Origin: Acidobacteriota bacterium
Lineage (GTDB): Bacteria > Acidobacteriota > Thermoanaerobaculia > Gp7-AA8
Reading direction: 5' to 3'
DNA: 29,593 nt
Assembly: GCA_003222375.1 (NCBI GenBank)
Contig: QHVX01000005.1
Span: 1 to 29,593, forward strand
The notes under the pieces were generated by a model. It saw nothing but the letters and a program-made list of their open reading frames with translations. It did no database searches and was not told the DNA's origin. Both the position numbers and the translations under genes were made by a program. Of this stretch, positions 8,128 through 15,822 are shown piece by piece (the stretch's first letter is position 1; every line of letters begins with the position of its first letter).

Positions 8128-9261
8128 CTAGGTCCATTCCTCGCGGCCGGTCCGCCCGCCGCGTGGATCTTTTCGCCGCTCGGCCTCCGAGACGTAAGCC
8201 TCATGCGAGCCGCGGCTTTTCTCGAACGCTTCGACGAATCGCCTGGCCTCGTCGGCGACAGTCTCAAAGCTCGTCGCGGGCTTGCTCGCGTGGCGCAACT
8301 GGTCAATATGTTGACCATATTTTTCGAGGCGCTCAGCGGCCTCCGCGATGCGCGCGCGGAACGCGGCGTCGGATCGCGTTTTCGACTCGAGAAAGCTGTG
8401 GATGGCCGGAACGCGCTCGATGTGGCTGCAGAACATCACGACGTCGTTGCCGGCGAGCACAGCCCGCTCGGAGATGTACTCGTATGACCCGTAGTCCGAC
8501 ACGGCGTGCATCTCCATGTCGTCTGTCATCGCGACACCTTTGAATCCGGCGGCTTCGCGAAGCAGATCGACGGCGATGCGGCGGCTCAGCGTCGCGGGAA
8601 GGTCGGGTTCGTCGATTTGCGGATACGTCCCGTGCCCGATCATGACCGCGCCCGCTTCGTTGCCGAGGCGCGCGAAGGGAAGGAGGTCGCGATGGACGAG
8701 CGCATCGAGCGAGATATCGATGACGGTCGCGCCGTAGTGCGGATCGGCGGATCCGATTCCGATTCCGGGAAAATGTTTGAGGCACGCGCCTGTGCCGGCC
8801 GAATGCAGACCGCGCATGAACGCGCCGCCGAGATCGATCACCGTTTCCGGATCGGCGCCGAATGTTCGTCGCTCGAGTCCCTTCGGCGCCTGCGCGCCCC
8901 GAATGTCGACCACCGGCGCGAGATCGACCTCGATGTCGAAGTACCGCAACGCCATGCCGATGACCTTCCCCATCCACGAGGAAAGTTCGACCGACTGGTG
9001 GCCTTCGCCGAACGCTTCCGCGCTTGGCAGGCCGGGAATGAGATGGCGCAGCCGATCGACGCGTCCGCCCTCTTCGTCGATCATGAACATCGGCGGCCGC
9101 TTCGCGATCGATTTCACTTCGTGAATGAGATCGCAGAGCTGCTTCGGGTCGGCGATGTTACGGCCAAACAGCACGATTGCGTAAGGCTCGACCTCTCTGA
9201 TGATCGTTTTTTCGAGATCGGTCAGCGCTTTGCCTGTTAAGCCGATGCCGAGGATGTCCAC
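8128..9261 (-). CDS. nagZ: beta-N-acetylhexosaminidase, glycoside hydrolase family 3
   Basis: NagZ cleaves GlcNAc from 1,6-anhydro-muropeptides in cytoplasmic peptidoglycan recycling. From GTG at 9261 the protein has 377 residues. Landmarks are MIDEEGGRVDRL (residues 60-71), the KHFPG motif (162-166) with the later catalytic-loop His175, and the Asp-Asp pair of MTDDMEMHAV (247-248) that holds the nucleophile. The C-terminus extends past the usual ~340 residues with a charged tail. The frame can be read upstream to ATG 9321, but those 20 codons are translated octamer repeat, so I chose the GTG where similarity begins (VDILGIGLTG). No signal peptide is seen. It lies downstream of mutS on the same strand. 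Confidence 0.93.
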   Translation of the reverse strand: MDILGIGLTGKALTDLEKTIIREVEPYAIVLFGRNIADPKQLCDLIHEVKSIAKRPPMFMIDEEGGRVDRLRHLIPGLPSAEAFGEGHQSVELSSWMGKVIGMALRYFDIEVDLAPVVDIRGAQAPKGLERRTFGADPETVIDLGGAFMRGLHSAGTGACLKHFPGIGIGSADPHYGATVIDISLDALVHRDLLPFARLGNEAGAVMIGHGTYPQIDEPDLPATLSRRIAVDLLREAAGFKGVAMTDDMEMHAVSDYGSYEYISERAVLAGNDVVMFCSHIERVPAIHSFLESKTRSDAAFRARIAEAAERLEKYGQHIDQLRHASKPATSFETVADEARRFVEAFEKSRGSHEAYVSEAERRKDPRGGRTGREEWT

Positions 9262-9276
9262 TCTGAGGATGCTAAC

Positions 9277-9339
9277 AGGTTGTCCGGTTGTCGGGTTTTC
9301 AGGTTGTCGACAACACGACAACTCGACAACCCGACAACT
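9277..9339. repeat. octamer inverted array between mutS and nagZ
   Basis: Four 8-bp units of the AGGTTGTC type (9277-9308) are followed directly by their mirror, four GACAAC-type units (9309-9339). The whole is a long imperfect palindrome centred at 9308/9309. It starts two bases inside the mutS stop codon (9338-9340), immediately 3' of the gene. It could act as a transcript end or stabilising hairpin. Confidence 0.9.
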
Positions 9340-11899
9340 ATTTCTCGAGCTTCTCTTTCAGTTTCGCGAGCTCGTGTAGCGCCTGAATCGGCGTCATGGC
9401 GTCCGGTTGCAGGACGCGCAAAGCGTCGATGACGTCGCGTTCCCTCGAATCGAACAACGAAAGCTGGCGCGATGGCATGGCGGTCTCTTCCACGAGATCG
9501 CGTTCTTTGCGCTCGAGTGTGTTGAGGATCTCGCGCGCGCGGTCGGTGACCGAGCGGGGAATTCCGGCCAGTCGTGCCACCTGGATGCCGTAGCTTTTAT
9601 CGGCCGCTCCCGGAACGACCTTGCGCAGAAAAATGATCTGGTCGTTCCACTCTTTGACTGCCACGTTGAAATTCGCGACGCGAGCCTTCGTCTTCGCGAG
9701 GTCGGTGACCTCGTGATAGTGCGTCGCGAAGAGCGTGATTCCACCGCGGTCCGGATGATCGTGAAGAAACTCGATGATCGCCCACGCCAGCGAGAGGCCA
9801 TCGAAGGTTGCCGTGCCGCGTCCAACTTCGTCGAGGATGATCAGCGATCGATCGGTGGCGTTGTTGAGAATGTTGGCGGTTTCGTGCATCTCGACCATGA
9901 ACGTCGATTCGCCCCGCGCGAGCTGGTCCGACGCGCCGACGCGCGTGAAGATGCGATCGAAGATGCCCAGTCGCGCGGTGGCGGCCGGGACGAAACTGCC
10001 GGCCTGATTGAGCAGCACGATCAGCGCGACCTGCCGAAGATAGGTCGACTTGCCGCCCATATTGGGTCCTGTGATGATCTGAATGCCGTTGCGATCGCGA
10101 ACGATGTCGCTGTTGTTCGGAATGAAGCGCTCGCTGGCGATCGATTCGATCACCGGATGGCGGCCGTCCTCGATCACGATCTCCGATGCGTCGCTCAGCG
10201 TCGCGCGCACATATCGGTTCCGCGCGGCCATCGACGCAAATGAGCCGAGCGCATCGACCTGGCCGACAGCGCTGGCCGTCGCGAGGATTTTCGCCGCCGA
10301 GCGCGACACGAGCTCGAGCAGCGCGTCGTAAAGCCGCACCTCGATTGCGTTCGACTTTTCTTCTGCGCCGGTGATCTTCTCTTCCAGCTCTTTGAGATCG
10401 GGCGTGATGTACCGCTCGGCATTGACCAGCGTCTGTTTGCGGATGTAATCGCTCGGAACGCGGGCGAGGTTCGACTTCGAGACTTCGATGTAGTAGCCGA
10501 ACACGTTGTTGAATCGCACCTTCAACGAATGGATACCGGTGCGTTCGCGTTCGCGGGCCTCGATGTCCATCAGGATCGACTTCGAGTCGCGCGCAATTGC
10601 ACGCAGCGAGTCGAGCTCGGCGTCGACGCCGGCTTTGATCACCCCGCCTTCCCGGATGCTGAGGGGCGCGTTGTCGGCGATTGCGGCGGCGATGCGGCTC
10701 ACGACGTCGGGAACGCCGTCGAGCCGATCGCGGATCGATTGCAACAGCGGACCGCGCAAAGGCGCCATCGACGCGCGAAGGTCGTCGACCGCGATGAGCG
10801 AGTCGGCGAGCGTCAGGCATTCGCGCGGCGATGCGCTGCGCAGTGTCACGCGTGCAGCGAGACGTTCGAGATCGGCGATCGATGCCAGGCGTTGCGCCAT
10901 CTGTTCGAGGATGGCCCGCGACCGCGTCAGCTCGTCGACGGCGTCGTGGCGATCGAAGATCGCCTCGCGTTTCTTCAGCGGCCGCGTGATCCAGCCGCGC
11001 AGCGTTCGGGCGCCCATCGCGGAACGCGTCGCGTTGATCACGCTCCACAGCGATGCGCGCGGCTGCGACGGATCGCGCGACTGCAGCACCTCCAGGTTCG
11101 CGAGCGTGGCGGCATCGAGCTGCAGAAAATCGCTCTCGTTGTCGACGCGCAGCAACTGCACGTGATCGAGCGCCTTCTTATGACTCGCCGATGCGTATCG
11201 AAGCGCGGCGCCGGCCGCACCGATGCGGATATCGTCTTCTTCCAGGCCGAATCCCCGCAGCGATTGCGTGGAGAAATGCCGCGACAGGTAGTCGTGGGCG
11301 GCCGCTTTCTCGAACATCGAAGGCTCGACCGCCGTCGTCGGAATCTCCAGTTGCAGCGCCGATTCGCGCGGGATGATCGCCTCACGCGGCGCAAAGCGCG
11401 CGACGTCGTCGCGCAGACGCGGATCGGTCGCGCTCGTGTACGAAGTGACAAAGAAATCGCCGGTCGAGACATCGAGGTAAGCCGCTCCGACCGCCTCGCC
11501 GTTGGGAACCAGCGAGAGCAGATAGCAGCTCTCGTGCTCCACGATCGCGCTCTCGGTCGCCGTGCCTGGTGTGAACACCCGAACGATCTCGCGCTTGACG
11601 ATCCCCTTGGCCACCGCCGGGTCTTCGACCTGATCGCACAGCGCAACCCGGAACCCCTGCTTGATCAGCTTCGCGATGTAGCCATCGGCAGCGTGATACG
11701 GCACGCCGCACATCGGCGCTTCGTGCTCCTGCCCTTTGCCACGCGCCGTCAGAACGAGGTCGAGGATGGGCGCCGCTTTCTCGGCGTCCTCGAAGAACAT
11801 CTCGTAGAAATCGCCCAGCCGATAGAAGAGGATCGCGTCGGGGACCTGCCGCTTGATCTCGAAGTACTGCTCGAGCATCGGGGTGAGCTTGGCGGGCAT
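9338..11899 (-). CDS. mutS: DNA mismatch repair protein MutS
   Basis: MutS recognises base mismatches and short loops and starts mismatch repair with MutL. The 853-residue product is full length. The N-terminal mismatch-binding domain has the Phe-x-Glu wedge (Phe31-Tyr32-Glu33 in GDFYEMF). The ABC ATPase has Walker A at about 611-619 (GPNMGGKST), the Walker B pair Asp690-Glu691 in LIILDEVGRGT, and FATHYHEVTDL downstream. The C-terminal part (QLSLF, then a dimerisation tail) is present. ATG at 11899 gives MPAKLTPMLEQYFEIK, the conserved start; no Shine-Dalgarno sequence precedes it. A REP-like palindrome lies 12 nt upstream, and no mutL is in view. Confidence 0.98.
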   Translation of the reverse strand: MPAKLTPMLEQYFEIKRQVPDAILFYRLGDFYEMFFEDAEKAAPILDLVLTARGKGQEHEAPMCGVPYHAADGYIAKLIKQGFRVALCDQVEDPAVAKGIVKREIVRVFTPGTATESAIVEHESCYLLSLVPNGEAVGAAYLDVSTGDFFVTSYTSATDPRLRDDVARFAPREAIIPRESALQLEIPTTAVEPSMFEKAAAHDYLSRHFSTQSLRGFGLEEDDIRIGAAGAALRYASASHKKALDHVQLLRVDNESDFLQLDAATLANLEVLQSRDPSQPRASLWSVINATRSAMGARTLRGWITRPLKKREAIFDRHDAVDELTRSRAILEQMAQRLASIADLERLAARVTLRSASPRECLTLADSLIAVDDLRASMAPLRGPLLQSIRDRLDGVPDVVSRIAAAIADNAPLSIREGGVIKAGVDAELDSLRAIARDSKSILMDIEARERERTGIHSLKVRFNNVFGYYIEVSKSNLARVPSDYIRKQTLVNAERYITPDLKELEEKITGAEEKSNAIEVRLYDALLELVSRSAAKILATASAVGQVDALGSFASMAARNRYVRATLSDASEIVIEDGRHPVIESIASERFIPNNSDIVRDRNGIQIITGPNMGGKSTYLRQVALIVLLNQAGSFVPAATARLGIFDRIFTRVGASDQLARGESTFMVEMHETANILNNATDRSLIILDEVGRGTATFDGLSLAWAIIEFLHDHPDRGGITLFATHYHEVTDLAKTKARVANFNVAVKEWNDQIIFLRKVVPGAADKSYGIQVARLAGIPRSVTDRAREILNTLERKERDLVEETAMPSRQLSLFDSRERDVIDALRVLQPDAMTPIQALHELAKLKEKLEK

Positions 11900-11910
11900 T
11901 TTTTTCGTAC

Positions 11911-11975
11911 GTCACACTGAGCGAAGCGAAGGGTCTCGTCGGCGAGATCCTTCGTCGCTTCGCTCCTCAGGATGA
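11911..11975. repeat. REP-like palindrome, full copy
   Basis: Two complementary arms face each other: a left arm of the type GTCA(C/T)CCTGAGCGAAGCGAAGG and a right arm GATCCTTCG...CTCAGGATGAC, joined by CTCGTCGGCGAG. It lies 9 nt downstream of the stop codon of the minus-strand 118-residue protein and upstream of mutS. The same element recurs at 14251, 16933 and, as halves, at 27248 and 35. Confidence 0.9.
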
Positions 11976-11984
11976 CGCTACGCG

Positions 11985-12341
11985 TCATCTTACCGGCTTT
12001 CGAATCGTGAGCAGCGACCCATCGCGGGCGTCGAGCTCGACGACCACGGCATCGCGCAGTTCGGTATGCGGAACGCGGTCGCACAGCACCACCCACCGCG
12101 CCGCCCCTCCCGCCTCCCCCCGCCCGGCGTACGCGACGTGCACCGCTTCGTAGCCGGCGTAGCGCGCGCGATCCGTCTGTCGCAGGACCGCCACCGCCCG
12201 CACCGCCGCGTCGTTGCTCAGAATCCGGTCATGGCGGCGCGAGGGATCTTCGCGATTGCGGAGAGCAAAAAAGAGTAAGGCGCACAGCACGATCCACAAC
12301 GGGTAGAGCAGCCAGAAGTGCCGCCGCACGCGCGGTATCAT
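11985..12341 (-). CDS. small membrane-anchored protein, unknown
   Basis: I do not recognise this 118-residue protein. It has a short basic N-terminus (MIPRVRRHF), one membrane helix at about residues 9-27 (LLYPLWIVLCALLFFAL) and a polar domain of about 90 residues that would face the periplasm if the positive-inside rule holds. It contains no obvious catalytic motif. Its codon use fits its neighbours and the frame is uninterrupted, which supports a real gene. It starts 9 nt from the divergently transcribed acyl carrier protein gene, and its stop is followed at once by the REP-like element that separates it from mutS. Confidence 0.65.
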   Translation of the reverse strand: MIPRVRRHFWLLYPLWIVLCALLFFALRNREDPSRRHDRILSNDAAVRAVAVLRQTDRARYAGYEAVHVAYAGRGEAGGAARWVVLCDRVPHTELRDAVVVELDARDGSLLTIRKPVR

Positions 12342-12350
12342 AGCCGCCGC

Positions 12351-12593
12351 ATGACGCGCGACGAGATCCAGCAGAAGCTGATCGACATTGTGCGGCAGGA
12401 AAAAGACATCCCCGACGAAAAGCTCACGCCCGGCACGCTGCTCACCGATGCGGGAGTCGACTCACTCGACGCGCTCACGATCCTCTTCGCGATCGAAGAA
12501 AACTTTCACATCTCGATTCCGGATGACAAAGCGCGGGCGATTAAGACGTTTGGGGATATGGTGACTGTGGTCGAGGAATTGCAGAAAACCTGA
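12351..12593 (+). CDS. acyl carrier protein
   Basis: This 80-residue protein carries acyl chains on a phosphopantetheine arm. The attachment site is Ser38 in AGVDSLDAL, the DSL motif, and the length and predicted helices match the family. ATG at 12351 gives MTRDEIQQKL; a longer reading from 12318 would run through the divergent gene's start and is rejected. A TATCAT box ends 9 nt upstream. It is followed after 63 nt by a ketosynthase on the same strand. No other fatty-acid genes (fabD, fabG, fabZ) are nearby, so this ACP may serve the chromosomal fatty-acid pathway or a specialised pathway. Confidence 0.93.
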   Translation: MTRDEIQQKLIDIVRQEKDIPDEKLTPGTLLTDAGVDSLDALTILFAIEENFHISIPDDKARAIKTFGDMVTVVEELQKT

Positions 12594-12653
12594 ATGCAGA
12601 ATGCAGAAATTGACGCCTGACCGTCTGCATTCTGCATTTTGCATTCTGCATTC
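12592..12653. repeat. heptamer inverted array between acp and ketosynthase genes
   Basis: Two GAATGCA units (12592-12605) face four TGCATTC/T units (12626-12653). The outer 14 bases of each side are perfect inverted repeats (12592-12605 with 12640-12653). The array begins inside the acp stop codon (12591-12593) and ends 3 nt before the ketosynthase ATG, so it fills the whole spacer. A hairpin here would sit on the ketosynthase start site. Confidence 0.9.
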
Positions 12654-12656
12654 TTC

Positions 12657-13859
12657 ATGACACGCGTCGCCATCACCGGCCTCGGCATCATTTCTCCCTT
12701 CGGACGCGGCCGCGCCGTTGCCTGCGCGGCGATGCGCGACGGTCGGAGCGGAATTCGGCGCATCTCGAGCATCGACACCTCCGCGCTGAATTGCAAAATC
12801 GGCGGCGAGGTTCCTGCCGAAGCGCATCAAGGTGCCTTCAAAGGATTCGATCGCTTCAGCCGGTTCGCGTTGATTGCGGCTGAGGAGGCGATGCAGCAGG
12901 CGGCCACCGGAAAGAATGTCGATGCCGAACGATTCGGCGTCATCATCGGTACGGGTCTCGGCGGCTGCGAAACGCTCGATGGGGCATTTCGCCGCGTTTA
13001 CAAGGAAGGTCAATCACGGGTGCCCCCGGCATCGATTCCGTGGTCGATGTACAACGCGGCGGCCAGCGCCGTATCGGCGCACTTCGGTGCAAAAGGAGTC
13101 GCGTACACGCCCGTTTCAGCGTGTGCGTCGAGCGCGCACGCCATTGGACAGGCGTTTCAGGCGATTCGAGCGGGCGACGCGGACGTGATGATCGCCGGCG
13201 GCGCCGACGCCCCCCTCACCTTCGGCATCATCCTCGCCTGGGAATCGATGCGCGTGCTCGCGATCGACAACGAACATCCCGAAAAAGCCTGCCGTCCTTT
13301 CAGCGCCGATCGTAAAGGGCTCGTTCTCGCCGAAGGGGCCGCGGCGTTGGTCCTCGAATCGTTCGAACACGCGCAGCGCAGGGATGCGAACGTTCTCGGC
13401 GAGATCGTCGGATTCGGCATCACAAGCGACGCCGGGCATCTCACCGATCCGTCCGCGGACGGCGCAGCACGCGCGATGCGGTTGGCGTTGCGTGATCTCG
13501 CGGCATCGGAGGTTGGCTATATCAATGCGCACGGCACGGCGACGCGCGCGAACGACGCGACCGAAACGACGGCCATCAAGGCAGTTCTGGGAGATCGCGT
13601 GCCGGCCAGCTCGACGAAGTCGATGCACGGTCACGCGATGGGCGCGAGCGGCGCGATCGAGATCGTCTGCTCTCTCGTGGCGCTCAACGACGGCTTTCTG
13701 CCGCCGACGATCAATCTCGAAAACCCGGATCCAGCCTGCGACCTCGACTACGTTCCGAACGCATCGCGCCCCTTACGCGTACCGGTTTTTCTCTCGAATT
13801 CCTTCGGCTTCGGCGGCATGAACGGCGTCGTCGCCGTGCGCACCATCCATGGCCTCTGA
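12657..13859 (+). CDS. fabF: beta-ketoacyl-ACP synthase II family
   Basis: This enzyme condenses malonyl-ACP with an acyl group during fatty-acid or polyketide chain building. The 400-residue thiolase-fold protein keeps the full catalytic triad: Cys156 in VSACASSA, His292 in NAHGTATRAND and His326 in KSMHGHAMGA. The C-terminal SNSFGFGGMNG loop is also typical. The start is ATG 12657 (MTRVAITGLGI); an upstream TTG at 12639 lies in the repeat. It pairs with the ACP gene just upstream. Sequence alone does not decide between the housekeeping elongation enzyme and a specialised ketosynthase, so the gene symbol is a family label. Confidence 0.92.
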   Translation: MTRVAITGLGIISPFGRGRAVACAAMRDGRSGIRRISSIDTSALNCKIGGEVPAEAHQGAFKGFDRFSRFALIAAEEAMQQAATGKNVDAERFGVIIGTGLGGCETLDGAFRRVYKEGQSRVPPASIPWSMYNAAASAVSAHFGAKGVAYTPVSACASSAHAIGQAFQAIRAGDADVMIAGGADAPLTFGIILAWESMRVLAIDNEHPEKACRPFSADRKGLVLAEGAAALVLESFEHAQRRDANVLGEIVGFGITSDAGHLTDPSADGAARAMRLALRDLAASEVGYINAHGTATRANDATETTAIKAVLGDRVPASSTKSMHGHAMGASGAIEIVCSLVALNDGFLPPTINLENPDPACDLDYVPNASRPLRVPVFLSNSFGFGGMNGVVAVRTIHGL

Positions 13860-13883
13860 TTTGCTAAGATCCGCCTGCAAAAC

Positions 13884-14246
13884 ATGATTGTCGAGAAGAA
13901 GCACACCGAGAACTTCACCATTCTTTATGTTGAAGGTCTGATCAAGCTCGGCGAGAGCGCGGAGTTCTTTTCATCGGCGCTCGAGAACGTGCTCAAGAAC
14001 GAGAGCACCAACGTCATCATCGACTTCACGAAGATCGACTACATCGACTCCACCGGCATCGGTGAGCTGGTCGGCTACCTCGGCAAGTTCACGACCCAGA
14101 ATCGAAAGCTGATCCTCGTCAATCCTTCCGAGAGGATCATGAAGCTGCTCAAGCTCGCGAAACTCGACACGGTGTTCAAGATCTACAACACCGAAGAGGA
14201 AGCGATCGCGGCGGAGAGCAGCGGCAGCGCACGGGCGCAGGCGTAA
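13884..14246 (+). CDS. STAS-domain anti-anti-sigma factor
   Basis: This 120-residue protein is a single STAS domain of the SpoIIAA/RsbV type, which binds an anti-sigma kinase when unphosphorylated and so frees a sigma factor. The phosphorylation site is Ser56 in IDYIDSTGIGELV, and the rest of the domain follows the family pattern, ending in a short Ala/Ser-rich tail. ATG at 13884 lies 24 nt after the ketosynthase stop; a TAAGAT box at 13865-13870 may give it its own promoter. No anti-sigma kinase is in the window. The membrane phosphatase at 5967-8072 is of the class that dephosphorylates such proteins. A REP-like element begins 4 nt after its stop. Confidence 0.94.
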   Translation: MIVEKKHTENFTILYVEGLIKLGESAEFFSSALENVLKNESTNVIIDFTKIDYIDSTGIGELVGYLGKFTTQNRKLILVNPSERIMKLLKLAKLDTVFKIYNTEEEAIAAESSGSARAQA

Positions 14247-14250
14247 CTTC

Positions 14251-14334
14251 GTCATCCTGACCCCGCCGAGCGGGGGAAGGATCTCAACAATCGTCGCTGG
14301 AGATCCTTCGCCGTCTGCGCGGCTCAGGATGACG
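14251..14334. repeat. REP-like palindrome, full copy
   Basis: The left arm GTCATCCTGA and the right arm TCAGGATGAC are inverted, as are the inner GGATCTC and GAGATCC. A variant insert CCGCCGAGCGG makes its own small hairpin. The element starts 4 nt after the STAS stop codon and ends just before the -10-like box of the asparaginase gene. Confidence 0.88.
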
Positions 14335-14335
14335 C

Positions 14336-14341
14336 TAGACT
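14336..14341 (+). promoter_or_regulatory. -10-like box six bases before asparaginase ATG
   Basis: TAGACT ends six bases before ATG 14348, the same spacing as at ssb and the HD-GYP gene. It would give a leaderless mRNA for the three-gene operon. No Shine-Dalgarno sequence is seen. The motif is short, so this is tentative. Confidence 0.35.
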
Positions 14342-14347
14342 GCGTCC

Positions 14348-15409
14348 ATGCGACTCGCCAACGTCTACCGCGGCGGCCATCTCGAATCGTGTCACCGCGG
14401 GTCGATCGCGGTCGTCGATTCGCTCGGCCGCCTTCTGGCGTTCGCGGGGGATCCGGCATTCGTGACGTGCGTTCGCTCGGCCGCCAAGCCCTTCCAGGCG
14501 CTACCGCTTCTCGAATATGGCGGTGAAGAGGAATATGACCTGACCGGCGAGGAAATCGCGATCACCTGTGCGTCGCACGGCGGTGAGGCCGTCCACGTCG
14601 CAACCGCCGCAGCTCTCTTGCGCAAGGGCGATTTTGACGAAGAGGATCTCCTTTGCGGCGCGCACGTTCCCTACGACGAGAAAGCGGCCGCCGATGTCCG
14701 CAGCTCGGGTGAGCCGCCATCGCCGCTCCACAACAACTGCTCCGGCAAGCATGCCGGAATGCTGCTCGCGACGAAGGTGATGGATGTCGCGAGCGGCAAC
14801 TACATCGACCCGCAGCATCCGCTGCAGGGCGCGATGCGGTCGACCATCGCCGATTTCGCAGGCCTCGATGCGCAACAGATCCCGATCGCAGTCGACGGCT
14901 GCGGTGTGCCGGCGTTTTTTCTCTCACTGCATCGCGCGGCTTACGCGTACGCGCACCTCATGGCGTCGAGCGAGGGCGATGTTCCCGGCGCGCTCGATCG
15001 GTACGAAAACAGCGCGGGACACGTCGTAGAAGCGATGACCGCCTTTCCGTACTTCGTCGCCGGCGCGTGGAGCATGACGACGCCGCTCATGGAGGCTTAC
15101 GGAGGCGCGCTCCTGGCCAAAGAGGGAGCGGAAGGCTTCTACGCGATGGCGGTGGCCCCGAATTTCGCGTCGACATTGACCTCTCGCCTGAAGCTCGCGG
15201 ATGATTGCGCGATCGGAATCGCGCTCAAGATCGATGACGGGTCCATGACGAGAGGTCGCAATCCGGTGATTCTGAAGACGCTGGAAATCCTCGGCTTCGA
15301 TGTGGCCGCGAAGCCGGAGCTGCAACGGTATCGCGAATGGCCGCTGCGCAACGTCGCCGGGACGCTGGTCGGCGACGTGCGCGCCGAGTTCGAGTTGGAG
15401 TTCGTATGA
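14348..15409 (+). CDS. asparaginase II family (ReAV-like) protein
   Basis: The family, typified by Rhizobium etli ReAV, hydrolyses L-asparagine to aspartate and ammonia and is unrelated to the classical bacterial asparaginases. The 353-residue protein is full length. The residues I recall as important in ReAV all have counterparts here with a constant offset of four: Ser44 and Lys47 in RSAAK, Ser76 in CASHGGE, Cys131 and Lys134 in NNCSGKHAG, and Cys185 in DGCGVP; Lys258 probably matches the second catalytic lysine. No signal peptide is seen, so it should be cytoplasmic. Its TGA overlaps the ATG of the next gene (ATGA at 15406-15409), which signals translational coupling. The substrate is inferred from family. 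Confidence 0.93.
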   Translation: MRLANVYRGGHLESCHRGSIAVVDSLGRLLAFAGDPAFVTCVRSAAKPFQALPLLEYGGEEEYDLTGEEIAITCASHGGEAVHVATAAALLRKGDFDEEDLLCGAHVPYDEKAAADVRSSGEPPSPLHNNCSGKHAGMLLATKVMDVASGNYIDPQHPLQGAMRSTIADFAGLDAQQIPIAVDGCGVPAFFLSLHRAAYAYAHLMASSEGDVPGALDRYENSAGHVVEAMTAFPYFVAGAWSMTTPLMEAYGGALLAKEGAEGFYAMAVAPNFASTLTSRLKLADDCAIGIALKIDDGSMTRGRNPVILKTLEILGFDVAAKPELQRYREWPLRNVAGTLVGDVRAEFELEFV

Positions 15410-15822
15410 AGAGAATGATTGCTGTCGCCCTCATTGCCATGGCGGCCGCCGGCTGCCGAACGATCGGCATCTCGCGGACCACGGGAGGATTCGCGGAAGT
15501 CTCGCCCAATGTCGCCTCCGAGATGATTCTCGATAGTCAACAGGTTGTCGTTCTCGACGTTCGACCTTCGAACGATTATCGCGGGCCGGAGGGTCACATC
15601 GCGGGCTCGCTCAACGCGCCATTCGACAGCATCGAACGGCAACTTCCCGAGCTGCTGCCCTATCAGAACCAGACCGTGATCGTCTACGGTGCAACGTCGA
15701 CCGACGGCGAAGTCGCCGCGAAGCTGCTGACCGTGGCCGGGTTCCGAAACGTCGTTCACATCGCCGGCGGACTCAAAGGTTGGATTGATCGCGGCTATCG
15801 GACGGTTAACTCGCAAGAATGA
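15406..15822 (+). CDS. rhodanese-like lipoprotein lacking catalytic Cys
   Basis: The 138-residue product has a lipoprotein signal (hydrophobic MIAVALIAMAAAGC, lipid Cys17) followed by a single rhodanese domain. The domain shows VVLDVRPSNDYRGPEGHIAGSLNAP (about 47-72) and HIAGGLKGWIDRGY (118-131). At the place of the catalytic Cys it has VIVYGATS, with Gly95 where sulfurtransferases have Cys, so it should not transfer sulfur. A binding or regulatory role in the periplasm is more likely. It overlaps the asparaginase gene upstream and the DsbA-like gene downstream by ATGA each time, so all three must be one transcript. Confidence 0.9.
   Translation: MKRMIAVALIAMAAAGCRTIGISRTTGGFAEVSPNVASEMILDSQQVVVLDVRPSNDYRGPEGHIAGSLNAPFDSIERQLPELLPYQNQTVIVYGATSTDGEVAAKLLTVAGFRNVVHIAGGLKGWIDRGYRTVNSQE

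Noticed and set aside
9262..9321. Longer NagZ start at ATG 9321
   Set aside because: The extra codons are translated octamer repeat and NagZ similarity begins at the GTG at 9261.
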